Source: Salvator merianae (lineage: Eukaryota > Chordata > Lepidosauria > Squamata > Teiidae). From it: a stretch of 64,000 nt of DNA. This document shows positions 35,831 through 48,119 of the stretch, one piece after another (positions within the stretch are counted from its first letter, which is position 1; the number at the start of each line of letters is the position of its first letter). The stretch is from the NCBI GenBank assembly GCA_003586115.2, contig QVOM02000034.1:130917936-130981935 (forward strand). The letters run 5' to 3'. A program made the position numbers and the translations under genes. Under the pieces are notes generated by a model. The model made no database searches, was not told the origin of the DNA, and worked only from the letters and a program-made list of their open reading frames with translations.

Positions 35831-36650
35831 TAGAAAGCCTGCACCGTTTTCATCCCGGGAAGTCCTTCCAGTTCGGCAGCTCTGCGGACAGGTTCCACCA
35901 GTACTAACACAGGGACGGGTATATGACCCCTTATTCGCCCCAGGCTGCTGAGGAGCCAAGGCTGCTGCGGGAGGATTCCGATAAGCCAAGGTCCTTTTGT
36001 CTCCTTTTGAAGAGGGAGGGAGCGGGAGGACCATCCGAGGCAGACACAGCCCCCTCCGCTCGCTCCTCCTGTCCCACTGGCTGCGTCCTCGGGTGGCGCT
36101 CAGGTCGCCTTGTCAATCACAGCCGCTCGGAGCCGCAGGATTGCGCCGCGCTGCTCTCGAGCCACCCAACAGGTTGGAAAGTCATTAATTACTTGCTCGG
36201 CCATGCAGGTTTGCGCTCAGGCGGCAGCTCTCGCCGCCGCCGCCGCCGCCGGGACTCTGCTGCTGCTCTTACCTCCGCCTGCTGGCTGCCCATGGAGGAT
36301 TAGCGCGCACCATGGCCGCGCCTCCCGCCCTCGCCCGCCGCTTCCTTGCACCGCTGTCGCTGTTCCTGCTGCTTGCTTGTGCGCTCCGCTCTAAGGTAAG
36401 GGGGCTGCTGCTAAGGCGGGGGCCGGGGAGAATGTAACCCTCTCGACGGGCTCCGAGCAAGGTCCCTGCGCGCAAGGCGTTTTGAAGCCCTTCCCTCCGC
36501 AGCTGGAGCGTCTGGCTTGCTTTTCATCGGACCATCCAAGAGAAGTGCACCCGGCTGGGGTCTGGACAACCGTCCCCAGAGCCAGGAAGGCGGATAAAAT
36601 GTCCCACCTTTTTCCAGCCACCATCTCCGAAGTTTAACCTGTCACAGGTC
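35750..36650 (+). promoter_or_regulatory. CpG island / probable promoter of the ADAMTSL2-like gene
   Basis: CpG dinucleotides are dense here and rare in the surrounding DNA. The island covers the first coding exon and a (GCC)n run at 36231-36252. No TATA box is evident near the start codon, consistent with a CpG-island promoter. The transcription start cannot be placed from sequence. Confidence 0.75.
36312..36395 (+). CDS. ADAMTSL2-like exon 1: start codon and signal peptide
   Basis: ATG at 36312 sits in a good context (CACCATGG). The 28 codons read as a secretion signal: Ala/Arg-containing n-region (ARRF), hydrophobic core LSLFLLLACA, and polar end. The exon ends at AAG followed by donor GTAAGG, phase 0, which joins in frame to GAC of exon 2. 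A short upstream ATG frame (36292-36303) and a longer overlapping one from 36203 precede it. This exon is not independently conserved, so the start is inferred from position, context and signal-peptide character. Confidence 0.8.
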
Positions 36651-36734
36651 TTGGTCCCAAATCAGTCTGTCCGTCTGTCAGTCTGCCTCTCCCTAAGCAC
36701 CCACATGCAGTAAAACAACAACAAACAGCTCAAA

Positions 36735-36915
36735 AGTGACTTAGAGGTAGCAGCTGCCACACATTAGTGTTCCCATGCCACTTCAGATCCACATTGAAGG
36801 TTGAAGTGAATTCTCTGGGCTTTAATGTGGCTTGATGGTGGAATGTGAACACTAGCTGTCACAGGCTACTGCCTCTAAGCTGCTTTGGAGCTGCTTTTTT
36901 AATGCATGTGCATAC
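36735..36915. mobile_element. Foldback element with AGCAGCTT-type arms, copy 1
   Basis: The left arm (CTTAGAGGTAGCAGCTGCCA, TAGTGTTCCCATGCCAC) pairs with the right arm (GTGGAATGTGAACACTA, GCCTCTAAGCTGCTTTGGAG). A related copy lies at about 57565-57730. Confidence 0.65.
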
Positions 36916-37209
36916 AACCCCCTGCCCCTCTCTAGCCCCCTCTTGCCTTTTAAAATTATCTAAACCCAAGCACAAAGTAAGGAATTGATGGAACTTTTAT
37001 GAATAACCACCACTCTTTCTTTGCTTAATATTCCCAAAGAATTAGGAGACTAGGAAAGCAAAACCATCACAACAGTTCTCCATCCCTTTCTCTCAAGGCT
37101 TTTCCACACAGGATATGAAGATCTCTGCTGATCCTTTTTTTTGCCATTTGTACAGTCATGCAAATTGTATTTGAATTACAGATTTAGGGAAAGCAAATCC
37201 CAGTGTTAA

Positions 37210-37535
37210 GAGCCAGGTGTGGAGATGTACCAAACTGTTTCAGTTTGTTCACAGTTTGCAGCGAACTGTGATGGTTCACAGGGTTTGCATGTGAACCATC
37301 CTGCAATTTTAAAAAAAGTTAAGTCAAACCAAAGCAAGAGTGTCCTAACGAACCAAGTGAACCATAGCGAACCACAGTGAACTAAGGGTGGTTCGCAGGT
37401 GTTTGCATAGTTCAAATCAAATGTGAACCATGGGTAGTTTGAAAAAAAACCCAGTTCAAATCCAATGCAAACCAAGGGTAGTTTGGTTCAGTTTGCATCG
37501 AACCACTAAATTTTGGTTTATGCACATCTCTAGCC
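37210..37535. mobile_element. AGAGATGTG-terminal repeat, copy 2 (antisense)
   Basis: It is rich in GAACCA/GTGAACC and GGGTAGTTTG motifs and ends TATGCACATCTCTAG. The complement starts CTAGAGATGTGCATA, like the 53724 copy (AAGAGATGTGCACGAACC). Confidence 0.6.
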
Positions 37536-39079
37536 AGGTGTGAAAGTACCCAAACCAGAGAAGCAAGTAGCTGGTAACAATATATGAATTCGGATCTATA
37601 CAAGCCAATTCTCCTAACAACTTTATGTGGAAGCAAGTAGAATGGGAAATAATGTTTGCGTGCATCCCTTAAAGATCCATAACCTTATTATATGAGGTGC
37701 ATCCCATTTGTGTATGACTGGATTTCTTGCAGTGTGTCAGATAATGCTGGGACTGTTGGATTTTTGATGCATCAACTCAGAGTTGTCCTGCACTATTATC
37801 TTGGCCACAGCTTGGGATCATGAGAAGTTTATTTCCTATAATGTGGCACAGCCATTTGGAAGAGCAAAATTACGCAGAAGTATCAACAGTTTACACACAG
37901 TAGCAATTCATGCATATTAATCCCTCTTACTCTGTATAATACAGTTAGGGCTGAGACAAGATTATTCAAAGGCAAGCCATTCTAACGCACACCAGTTGCG
38001 TATGTTCTTGTTAGGCTAAGTCAAACAGACATCTTGGGTTTGTTTGTTCTTAAGATAAACTAAATCTTTAGCTACAAATTGCTTACCCTAAAGGGATTTT
38101 TGTTTTTTTAAAGCGGCAACATTTTCCTAGTCCTCCTGTATCGAGAGCATTTATAAAGGTCCCCTCCCTTCCCTCTCCCATTTTCCCCGTAACAGCAGGT
38201 GGGTGAGTGCGGCCCATTCATTTTGTGTTTTCTGAGGGAAGTGAAAAGACACACCTTCTGACCTGACAGAGAAGTTCTAATTAGAGCTCTGTGCTCTTTA
38301 ATAACACTTTTCTCCCGGCAGCTGTAGAAACTCCTCCGTCAAATCCTCCTCATTATTATAGAACACCCATTCAGAGGCCAGGCCAGCAAGCATTACCTCT
38401 GTCATTACAAATGGGGAAGGGGGGGGGGGCAAATCCCACTAACTTCAATCAGCTTGCCTGAGCCTCCCAGATTTCATGGGTCACTGATTACATTGAGGCC
38501 CTGTCCCTCAGAGGCCTATGCGGAAGTCCTTGGCTGTTTCCTTGCTGTTAATAGCCAGAGGAACGCATCTCTCTCCACATCCCAGATGGAGAAGATTGTT
38601 TCCCTTCTCAAATGAGGTCCAAGCCGTAATGCTCCTCCATGTGACTTAATCCCAGATTTGGGGCAGTTGAGACTTTTTTTTTTTTTTTATGAAGTAAAAT
38701 GGGATGTAGACTTCACTCTTATGCTCCAGAAATATTTTACTTTCTTCCCAGCCATGCCTCCTCAAGTTCTCACTTTGCAACATCCACACTGAGTGAAGGC
38801 AGACCGGCCTGTCGTCAGAGATGGGCAACACAGTGCATCCCTACTGAACATGATGCTCACTAGAACTGTTTCCTCAGTGAGAGGAGATATGCTCAGGGCA
38901 GTGATGCTCACCGGACTGTGGTTGCTGGCTTCCTCTGTCAGTGGATAATTGGGATGGATCATTCATTCTTTCCTGCCCTTATAAGAAGCTGAAGTATGCA
39001 AATAGTAGCCAATTTAAGCTGCCTAGTTAGCTGGGACGAGCCTAGAATTCTCAAGCTAACCATTCCCTGTTTCTGTCAG

Positions 39080-39222
39080 GACAGTAGTGAGGCAGCTGAA
39101 GGAGCCGGGATCTGGAACGAAGAGGTTACCAAGTGGTGGGGGGAATGGAGCTCCTGGTCCACGTGTTCCCGCACCTGTGGTGGGGGCGTGATGTCTCGGG
39201 AAAGGCACTGCTTACGGCAGCG
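39080..39222 (+). CDS. ADAMTSL2-like exon 2: first thrombospondin repeat
   Basis: Acceptor TTCTGTCAG and donor GTGAGT bound this exon, which is phase 0 in and phase 2 out. It encodes a short acidic linker followed by the N-terminal half of TSR1: [19 protein letters not shown] and the CLRQR that follows it. The WxxW motif is a C-mannosylation site and CSRTCGG fits the CxxS/TCxxG O-fucosylation consensus, known to matter for secretion of this family. The WWGEW opening is an ADAMTSL2 hallmark. Confidence 0.96.
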
Positions 39223-40408
39223 GTGAGTAGAACCACTTGACATGGCAAACGGCTGAAGTCACAGCTGATGTTAGAGTAAAACTAGCACTTGGAAGAAAGA
39301 AAAAGTATGTGGCTGTTACATTTGCTCCCCTTTGGCTCAGTTTTGCTATTTTCCTCTTCATTCTTGGCTAAAGCCCCTTCTTCTTTTCAAATTGCTGAAT
39401 TCCCCTTTGGCTTCCCTTTTCATCCTCCTGAGATACAACAACGAACATCCTGAGCTGGGAGCCTGGTGGAAAAAGGGAGCCAGTGATGATGACAGATTAT
39501 GGCCTCATGAATTCCGGTAGCTCGCCCTTGCTCAGCCTGCCCACTCCAATTCCCGTCCCCATGCAGTTGGCCAGCAAGAGTTGTTCAGGAGCCACTCCCT
39601 CTGCTCAAAAGAGTTGAATAAGACCCCCTGGGGAGGCACCTCCTTTAACCTGCTATTCCAGATCCCACGATACTAATGAGACCTGGCATCCGAGACCTCC
39701 CGACGCTACGCTTATCCCCCCCCCCCACCTCTCTGCTTCTTTATATTCTGCATGAACGCACTCCTGAGTAGAGGAAGCCTGAACGCGGCCTCCCCTTCCT
39801 TTCCTTCCGTCAAAGGAGGGTGAGGGAAATTCTCCTTTTATGTGGGCTGCCTGGCTGCATAATTAGGGTCTGGATGTGCTGAGGTGGCTTCCGTCTGGAG
39901 ATGACAGTGATTCTCAAACACACTTTGAAATAAACTGTGCCACTAACAAGGCACCTCAGTGTCTCTCTTTTTCAGAAAAGCAGCTCTGTGTTAGACAGCT
40001 CTAGTCATTCCATTTTTAAGAAGTATGTGCAGAGCATTAAGTAAAAAAAAAGTGGGGAAAGATTTATCCATCAGAGCCTAATCAAGGACATGCACCAGAC
40101 TCGTTTAAAGAAGTTGGAGAAAACTGAATTTTGATGAAGGCATTTTCTGCTGCCCGTCCACTGATAATATTTTGTCACTCAGTCATTCAAGGCTGAGCCT
40201 TTCAACCTCTCTTATTCACCATGATAGCAAGATCCTTACTTTGACCTGTTATGTTTTGTAATGACCAATGGCTAAATTAATGAAATAAATAAACAATACT
40301 TCAGACAGGACAAGCCTCCTCTCATCAAAGCAATCTGGAAATTTAGCCTCTTAAGGGAATCATTTTAGGAAGCTGTGCTTTTTCAGATTCTAGGCTGTGG
40401 CAGATTTG

Positions 40409-40460
40409 ACAGCCAGCATAGTGTAGTGGGTAAGAGAGCGTGAGGCTAGAACCCAGGGCA
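40409..40460 (+). mobile_element. Truncated tRNA-derived SINE head
   Basis: ACAGCCAGCATAGTGTAGTG followed by GGTAAGAGAGCG is the 5' A-box end of the reptile SINE family seen antisense at 11815. Only about 50 bp are recognisable. Confidence 0.65.
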
Positions 40461-41589
40461 ACACTTTCATGGTTCCATTGCACTATGCCAGATGCGTGCT
40501 GGAACTGCAGGGTCCACATGCCATTGGATACCAGGAAGGTCACAGTCTCCTGTGACATGCAGTGGCCACATGATCCCTGTGCCTGACCTGTTCCTGAGTG
40601 CAGAATCCACATCCTGGAGTGCTCTAGTAGGAGATAATGTCAGAGTGGTCTTACTGTGGCCAGGCTGGACCCCAGTTCCAGCAGCAGCAGCAAGAACGGC
40701 CCAGGCCCTGTTCTGATGACATTTGCAGGGTCAAATGGTCCTGGGCTATTTCTGGAGCCATTGCAAAATGCCCCCAGTCTGCAACTTGGAGTCTGAGGAA
40801 CTTTTGTTCCCCAGGTTCAACGACAGACGGGCAGGCTAGCAGTCAAATGAGGCTGAGTGGCTTCCAACTTGCTCCAGGCAACCCACTTGCACATCAGCCT
40901 TGGGCAAATTCATACTCTCAGCTGAACCTCCCCCACTGCCGGTCTGAAGTCCTGATGAGAAAGGAGGAGAGTCAGCAGAGTGAGCTTCTGATGTCAGGTT
41001 GGCTGAGAATGCATCACAAGCTGTATATTGATGACTCACCTCATTGAGCACAGTGCAAACAAGTGGACCCTGCAACAAAACAAGAAAAATGCTAAGGAGA
41101 AGAGGAGAATGGCAGATTAGTTGCTGTTTGCTAGCTGTTTTGCTAATGGTGATGTCACAAAGTTCTTAACTTACAAAAAGAGTTTTGCTGATGCTTGTTC
41201 CTCTTTAGGTGATATACCCTCTGCTTTGTGAATAGGAGTGGTGGCTGTCCTATACAGGAATCTAAGACAGATCCCCACCAACTGATCGCAGGTCAGATTC
41301 TGAGCCCACCCTCTTATCTTCAGGCACCCTGTAATTCAGAAATGGCTGAACTGGACATGATTCATGATACACTGTAGGAATGACTTTCATGCGGATAAAT
41401 AGAGAATTGTTTCCTTGTAGAGTGCCACTGTCTGTGCTTACTAAGTCCCAGGTGCCAGCCCCAACACCAACCCCAGCCCCAGGGGACATTATTCAGCAAC
41501 AAAAGATATCGTGCTTCTTTAAACAAATTCTTTATGCAAATTAGAGAGCCAGGACTGAGATCTATCCTTTCATCCATCTTTATTGTTGT

Positions 41590-41745
41590 TATTGGGTACC
41601 ATCGTATTGTAGCTAACTTTTGGTTGACTGCCAAGGGCACCTCTATGCAGTTTTCTTGGCAGAGATACAGAAGTGGTTTGCCATTGCCTGCTTCTGGCAA
41701 CTGTCTGCTCTCCAGGCAGTTTGCTCCACCTGTGAGGTACAACTA
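41590..41745 (-). mobile_element. tRNA-derived SINE, antisense (TATAGCTCAGTGG family)
   Basis: It contains TATGCAGTTTTCTTGGCAGA, GAAGTGGTTTGCCATTGCCT and a tRNA-like end near GTTTGCTCCACC. These are the antisense of the 58745 SINE body and head. The tRNA end is decayed. Confidence 0.7.
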
Positions 41746-41786
41746 CTCTCATTACATCCATTAGAAAACTCTTATTTTCCTTGCAG

Positions 41787-41862
41787 ACTGCAAGTATCTC
41801 AAGGGACAAATAGTAGCATGTGTCTGGGACAGTCTAAACACTACCAGTTGTGCCAGCAACAG
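41787..41862 (+). CDS. ADAMTSL2-like exon 3: rest of TSR1
   Basis: The first base completes an Arg codon (CG + A), then 25 codons end at CAG before donor GTAAGA, phase 0. The sequence contains the final TSR cysteines in MCLGQSKHYQLC and an NSS N-glycosylation sequon. The equivalent ADAMTSL2 segment ends in SKRYQLC. Confidence 0.95.
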
Positions 41863-44800
41863 GTAAGATCAACTCTCATTACTACTTTGTTAGACTTTGA
41901 AGAATACTTTGGTTCTTTCTGCAGGCTGCTGTGAACATGAAGCAAAACAGAATTCTGTTAGCAGTTGGGTGATTAATCCATTCTATGACATCTGTTGTCT
42001 GCACTGTGGCATTCAGATATCAAAATTTGATCATTGAGAATGCTAGGCTATTATTTACAGTATGGTTCTGTAGGCGTGAGCTTAGAAGGAAAGCCAGGTG
42101 AGGGTGTTTTTTTTAAAGAGGCTTGCCTATTTTCTTGCACAGAAAATAGAGAGATAGTAGGAATAGTTTCTTCTAAATCATAGATGGGCAACCTGCAGCC
42201 CTGTATAGTGTGAGTCCCCCAAGCCCACAGAGAGAGAATGAATGAAAAGCTAGAGGATGAATAAAAGGGAGAAAAGGAGGATGAATAAAGGGATTGATTC
42301 ATTTAACCCTTATTCTAATCTCAGACCAACAAACAGAAGCAAGAGCCCTTTCTGTACAGTGTGGACTAAGGGTGCTTCACACCAAGGGTTGTTTGTATTG
42401 CAGATAGCCTATCCAGGTCCAAGCTGAGCCCCAAAGTCTTCAAAAGCCCCAGTCAGGATTTGAAATTCTTGGCTTGCATGGGACTAATTCAGCTGTGCAC
42501 CCAGAAGTGGCCAAAAAGGGCCTGGACCTGGCATACCGACCCACAGGGCAGGCTATCTGCATGTTATTTGTGTACCAGTAAGTTGTCAGTAATCCACTGC
42601 TGGACTACTTTTAATGGGTCTGCTCACAGAGCAGGGTATGGCATCATATCCTGCTCTGTGGCCTAGCCGGATGTGAACAGGCTGCTCGGTTGGTGGGGGG
42701 CTCTGCTATTCTGCACCAGCATGCAGAAGACAGAGACCTGGCATGCTCCATGGGCAGGGTACCAGCCTGTGTAGAAGGGGTCAAGGACATTATTCACATG
42801 AAGCCTATTTGGACCTGCTGCTGGAAAGGAATCATGAGTGCTGTCCTGGAGGTGGGAATTACCCTGGGCACATGGAAGCCATCTCTCCACAGCTTCCAGA
42901 ATGCCATGGATGTACATTTGGATATATGATTGTACACAGGTAATTGATCCCAGGGATATTTAATATTATTTTTAATTCTTGGATATGGTTACATGAGACA
43001 AACTGCTTGCTAATTTGAAGGGTTTGACACTCATGGGCTTGTTTATCCCCACTTCCAAACCAAACCACTCATGCCTCTTACAATTTGTGCAATCTTTGGC
43101 TAACCTGCAATGACATATACACAAACTCAGTATTTGTGCAAACTGCAAACAGCTGTTTTGGACAACAGTTTGTTCAGTGCAAATAGGTGTTAAAGATAGC
43201 TGCTGAAGAAGATGGGCAGTTTGTGCAAGCTTGGGGAAAATAGGTTCTCATGATTCTCTTTCGAATGATGGCTGTGCCTCTCCTTGTAAATCTATTTTAT
43301 TTAAAAGCAGCCAGCACTTTCTTTGACATAAGTGAGGGAGTGGTTAACTCCATCAAGTCCCCTACTCCCTGAGGACTGTTGCTTTCCTCAGGCTGCTTTC
43401 CTGTGGGAAGAACTATACGGTAGGAGGAGCCGTGGTCTTCTAGCCTGGGCATTTTGCTTTCTTCTGGTCCTGTACATGGTTTGGGTAGGATAGTGATGAA
43501 CCTTTAGAGATGCTTGTTCTTCTCTCAGGCAGCCAGAACCTAAGTAGAGATTAGACAGGAGGCGTGTTTGCACTTGAAGCTGGTGAGTGTCAGGGACACT
43601 CACTAGTCAAGTGCCTCCACACTTTCCAAGATGCCCTGGTGACTGGGAACAGACTTGAGCTGCTCCTGATCGCTACTAGCTATGGAGCACAAAATCATTC
43701 TTCACAGCTGTACTGGGAACAGCTGTACTTTTCCCGGTACAGTGCATTCCCACCCGCTTCTGGGTGTGAACACATAGCTGCGCAGCGTGGCTGTGCCTGC
43801 ACATTTGTGCAGCGTTGCTGGTCACCATAGCAGTGGCCAGAAGCTTCCTGGCTGCTGTCATGGTGCAGAACACCAGCGGGATGCCAGCATTTGCACTGCA
43901 GATGCTGGTATGCTGCTGACGTTCTGTTCCAGGACCTTGCAGTGCAGATGGTCTCTACACTGCGAGGTCTGTTCACTGGTGAACATTCCACAGTGGAAAG
44001 TGGAGAAAGGCCCATGGTGAGGAAATCTTTACTTCCCAGGTGAGAGAGTTAACAAGTGGAGGTTCTCGATGCTGAGACAATGGCCACGTGTACACAGAAA
44101 CCCTCACTGTGTCTTTAAGGGAAGAGTCACCACTGGCATGGTATAAATGCCTCTTCCTAATTGGCTTGGGTCTCTGCATGCTAGGGTCTCTTTTGTCCCT
44201 CCATAACAGCTAGTTGCATTGCTCAGGCACCAGTAAGCCCTTCCATTTGGAGCCACAGCAAGTGGCCACTGTGAACAGGATCAAGGGGCAGAGCTATTGA
44301 GGAACCCTACTCTGGGGCTAGGATGCTTTGTTCCCTCATCCCCAGAATGTCTTGAAGGAGACTGAGGCCCATGTGTGAATGCAGCCTATGTTTTTGGGTA
44401 CCACTGAATAGTCTCCAGCTCCTGACTGATTGTATAGGCATCTCCATGGACACCTTTATGCAGTTTTCTCAGCAGAGATATAGAAGTGGTTTGCTATTGC
44501 CTACTCTGGGGAGAACCTGGGGATTGAACTGGCAACCCTCTGCTTTCTAGTTAGTTTGCTCTGAGCTATAGCCACTCCTAAACACAGCCTATAAGGAGCT
44601 GCATTCAAGCAGGTTTATGGACATCCTGAAACTCTAAATGCTAAGGAAGATGATAGAAATTTGTCAAATAAAAAATACAAATTGTATATGCCATTCATTT
44701 CAGGTTGAAAATTAAGCATTTCTGCCTTGAAGTGGATTGAGAAATCATTTAATCCCTGGAAGACCTTTCTGTAAAGAGCTCATAGCAGAATGTATAATCC

Positions 44801-45194
44801 TCATCCCATTTTATGTGCATAGCAAACTGTGAAGTCCTTTAGCAAAGCAGGGGGAAATATTCTGCTTCTCCTCTGGGTGTGAATAGGAGGTTTTCCTCCA
44901 GTGCAAACGGCAGGTGAAGACATAGTTGGAGGAAACAATTAAGGGCCCAGCTCTGATCCATGTCACTCCCCCCTCATGTTTCTTAAAAGTTATTTATGCA
45001 ATTCTAATAGGGCCAAATATGTTGCATCATGTCAGTGATATCTAGTTTGGTTCTGAATCTTCTGGAGGTCTTTCCCCCACATCCCTGAATTCTAAAAAGT
45101 TCAGATTCTTTCAAATATTGTGTAGACAGTCCTAAACTTAGGGGATGCTTTATGATAAGATTGTGTAATAAGCCTACATTTCTTTTCTCTCCAG
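41863..45194 (+). other. Intron 3 of ADAMTSL2-like gene
   Basis: GTAAGA...CTCCAG, 3.3 kb. It contains a DNA-transposon-like stretch (about 43560-44010, with GTTTGCACTTGAAGC at the left end and a related element at 47865) and an antisense SINE (44395-44582). Confidence 0.75.
44395..44582 (-). mobile_element. tRNA-derived SINE, antisense (TATAGCTCAGTGG family)
   Basis: The minus strand begins GGAGTGGCTATAGCTCAGAG, has a B box (GCCAGTTCAATCCCC), then CAATAGCAAACCACTTCTAT and GCTGAGAAAACTGCATAAAG. It is a close relative of the copy at 58748. Confidence 0.85.
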
Positions 45195-45297
45195 CTTTGC
45201 CCTGCCAACACAGCCAGCTTCAAGCAGCATCAGTGTGCCAGTTTCAACTCCAAGGCCTTTGGAAAGCACCATTATCACTGGAAACCTCTTTATCCAG
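45195..45297 (+). CDS. ADAMTSL2-like exon 4: start of cysteine-rich module
   Basis: This exon follows a strong acceptor (TCTTTTCTCTCCAG) and ends before GTTTGG, phase 0 in and phase 1 out. It reads LCPANTASFKQHQCASFNSK and ends HHYHWKPLYP. The final G joins AT of exon 5 to give Asp, making the family motif YPDDY. At 34 codons it equals the matching ADAMTSL2 segment. It lies in the reading frame used by neighbouring exons but is hidden behind a shadow frame. The GTTTGG donor is weaker than the others. Confidence 0.93.
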
Positions 45298-46597
45298 GTT
45301 TGGCATGTTACTCAGCAGAAGCTATGCCTCAAGGAGCAAGGGATAGATGGCATTTACAAGGCACTGCGAACATTAATTGCATGAGGATGGTGATCTTTAT
45401 CTTCTAGCGAAATATATTTGGCACTTTAAAGATGAACAGATTCAGACTTAGTGTGGCATAAGCTTTCATGGACTAGAGCCACCACAAATAAAGTAAAAGA
45501 TAAAAGTGCCACCAAGTAGGGTTTTATTGCATAGTGGCAACTGTGTAGAAGCAGTTTCTTTTAGACTTCCTTGCCTAGCCTACAGCACCTTAGGTGGTCT
45601 GTCTCCCAGGTACTTGCTTTCACTTCCAACAGACCCCTTATGCTATCTTAATACACACAGTATGAGAAGATTCCTTAGCTAGAAACACAGTGGAGTTATA
45701 CCATCTGTGGCTGCTCTAGGGCAATGTTTCTTAACCGGGGGCCATATGCCACCCTGTGGGCCCCCAAGATATTCCAAGGGGGCCCACAGGGGGCTTCCTT
45801 CTCCATCCCACTTCTGCACTCCACCGCTGCGTGCATCTGGTAGGACATGGGGGGGCATAGGAAGGAAACAAGGTCGGAAGGAAGCCATGGTTGGAAAAAA
45901 CTTGAGAAACGCTGCTCTAGAGCATAAAGAGTGGCATGGCCAGTGCAGGACCAGGGGATAAAAGTAGAGATGAAAGTTATATGGTGTTAAGATTACAGGA
46001 TGGATATGGCTAGTATGATTCTTACTCAGAAATAAGACAAAGGCCTTTTCTGCACTTGTGTAATGGAGCAATCCAGGGCACTGCCTAGATCATTCCATCT
46101 GCACTGGGGAAGTGTGTCAACTCACTAGAAGTCACCGTAAGCCTCCCCTGGGCGATAAAGCCATGGACTGCTAAAAAGCTCACTAGGAGTAGCTGGATCA
46201 TCCTAGCTTGCCAGCATCTGCATCCTCTTTTGGGTGCGGCTGTTGAGTGGGTGTGGCAGTGTGACTGAGGCTGTGTGCAGCGTCCAGATCACCATGGCAA
46301 CGCCCAAGCGTGAGCTGGATGGTGCCTCATATTCCCTGGCCATATGCAAATGGCTGGGCCATTGTATTGTTATACCATACAAGGCTGGTAAATGTGAACC
46401 CAGACAAGGTCTCATGATCTTCTTGGTAGAAGAAATTTTAAACCATTTAACTGATTTGAGCATATGCTTGTGTACTGTTCCAGTAAAGCCACCTTCATGA
46501 GTTCATTAATCTCTAGAAGAGACATACTTGTGTCTTTCCAGTCACTTTTCCATGGCTTGTCTTTGCTTGTTCTCCTTTCTCCTGCATTTTATTCTAG
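45298..46597 (+). other. Intron 4 of ADAMTSL2-like gene
   Basis: GTTTGG...TTCTAG, 1.3 kb. It contains a short palindromic stretch near 45730-45900 (GGGCCCCCAAGATATTCCAA region). No further gene content recognised. Confidence 0.7.
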
Positions 46598-46743
46598 ATG
46601 ATTATACCAGCATCTCTAACAAGCCATGTGATCTTCAGTGCACTACGAGGAATGGAGAGAGACAGTTGATGACCCAAGCCCAAGATGGCACAACATGCAA
46701 GGATAGGACCTATCAAGGGGTCTGCATTAATGGGAAATGTGAG
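46598..46743 (+). CDS. ADAMTSL2-like exon 5: cysteine-rich module
   Basis: Acceptor ATTTTATTCTAG, donor GTAAAC, phase 1 in and phase 0 out. It encodes [20 protein letters not shown], then AQDGTTC and GVCINGKC. The KPCDLxC and DGTxC..GVCxxGKC patterns are diagnostic of the ADAMTS/ADAMTSL cysteine-rich region, with closest resemblance to ADAMTSL2. Confidence 0.97.
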
Positions 46744-46890
46744 GTAAACCTTTGAAAGGAAAAGCTGCTTCTGGTCTTTTTAAAATCAGGGTATCTGTTG
46801 TGACTAGCATGTGTGTTAGGAGAGGTGTGTAGACTCTCTAGTCATGTGTTTACGTGTTCCATAAACCCATGCCTTTTATACTTACAGATG

Positions 46891-46982
46891 TAGGTGGGCC
46901 CTGCCATAGTCTGCACCAACATACAGATGGCAGGTCCCCATTCTAGGATATGATCCAGAATAAGGCGCAGTGCAGAAAGGCC
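46891..46982. mobile_element. Half copy of MITE family A (right arm)
   Basis: GGCCCTGCCATAGTCTGCAC to CAGTGCAGAAAGGCC matches the right half of the 180-bp palindrome, and the left arm is missing. Confidence 0.75.
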
Positions 46983-47511
46983 GTAGTCCACTGGTAATCT
47001 CCACTGGAAACAGTTGCACAGTCTGGAAACGTTTGCACTATATTCAGTAGCTTATACCTGCTAGTCCTGCTTTGCTTACAAAAATTAATGGAACCTCATT
47101 TAAAGAACATATTGTAGTCAACAAAGTAGCAAATAGCCAACTTAGATGTATTTCTGGCTACACAACTTTGGCAAGATTTGCATGTCCACTTCTGGCCAGC
47201 CCAAAAGAGAGATGGAATGTGGTGACCATAGGTTACTATGTGTCAAAAGAGGGTCTGGAGTGTGATGTGTGGAAGTCTATAAGTTACTAGCACCTGACTC
47301 AGCCCTGGAGGCACAGTTTGTTTCCAGAAGTGCCCTTTCTTCAGAATGGTAAAAATGGCTCTGGAAGAGGCAACCTGGCCTTCATTTGGATTGACCTACC
47401 ATCCTGGGCCCATGCCACAAAGTGCCAAAAATGTCCTACTTCTGGGGTCATTTCAGGGCACTGTATTTCTTGGGCCCAGATGAAAACTTCAGTGCAAAAG
47501 AACTTCTAGAC

Positions 47512-47605
47512 CTTTTTGCACTGGGCTGTCTTCCAGATTATATCTCGGAGTAGTGACCTGCAGTCGGCACGCTAGTGCAGATTATGGCAGATCCCAGGCT
47601 CTTTC
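47512..47605. mobile_element. Half copy of MITE family A (left arm)
   Basis: TTTTTGCACTGGGCTGTCTT followed by CCAGATTATATCTCGGAGTA and CACGCTAGTGCAGATTATGG matches the left half of the palindrome, in more diverged form. Confidence 0.65.
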
Positions 47606-48119
47606 TGCATTTACCTGCAGAAGATCTGGATTAGTGGGTCTGGGTTAGCCTGGCCACTGATCTGGATTACAGGAAGGCATGTGCTGGATCAGTGCCATCT
47701 GCATTGATGGTCACAAAGCTCACACGAGCTTAGCAGCTGTACTCCCATGCCTCTGAAGGCTAGGGAACAAAAGCTGGCACTGTGCTGGCAGGGGCCAGGC
47801 AAATACTGATCCAAAGATACTGGCTTTTTCTTGTCCATTCATAATACCACACATTGGGCTTGTCCACACTTGGAAGCCAGTGAGTGTGAGGGATGCTTAT
47901 TATTCAAAGTACTCCAGCTTCTCCCGATAGCTCCTAGCTTTCGAGCACTAAACCATGCTTCACAGCTGTACCAGGAGAAGCTGGACTGCTCCTGGTAAAT
48001 TGCATTTGCACCTACTTCTGGCTGCAAAGGCACAGCTGTGTGCATTCAGATGTGTGTACTACCTGGCCTTTGACTGAGGGAACATCACGCCCCCTCCATG
48101 GAGGCATTGTCACTATTTT

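Larger units (their letters stand above)
36396..39079 (+). other. Intron 1 of ADAMTSL2-like gene
   Basis: GTAAGG...CTGTCAG, 2.7 kb. It contains a palindromic element (about 36735-36915), the AGAGATGTG-terminal repeat (37210-37535), a poly-G run near 38419 and a poly-T run near 38675. Confidence 0.8.
39223..41786 (+). other. Intron 2 of ADAMTSL2-like gene
   Basis: GTGAGT...TTGCAG. It holds a truncated SINE (about 40409-40460) and an antisense SINE (41590-41745), plus a poly-C run near 39718. No extra exon seen. Confidence 0.8.

Noticed and set aside
36110..36394. Long plus-strand frame across the CpG island (Ala/Leu-rich)
   Set aside because: It is a GC-rich shadow frame. The signal-peptide frame from 36312 splices in phase to TSR1, whereas this one stops at the donor.
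45152..45346. Frame overlapping exon 4
   Set aside because: Wrong register. The exon's phase-consistent frame (LCPANTASF...) matches ADAMTSL2, and this one is a shadow.
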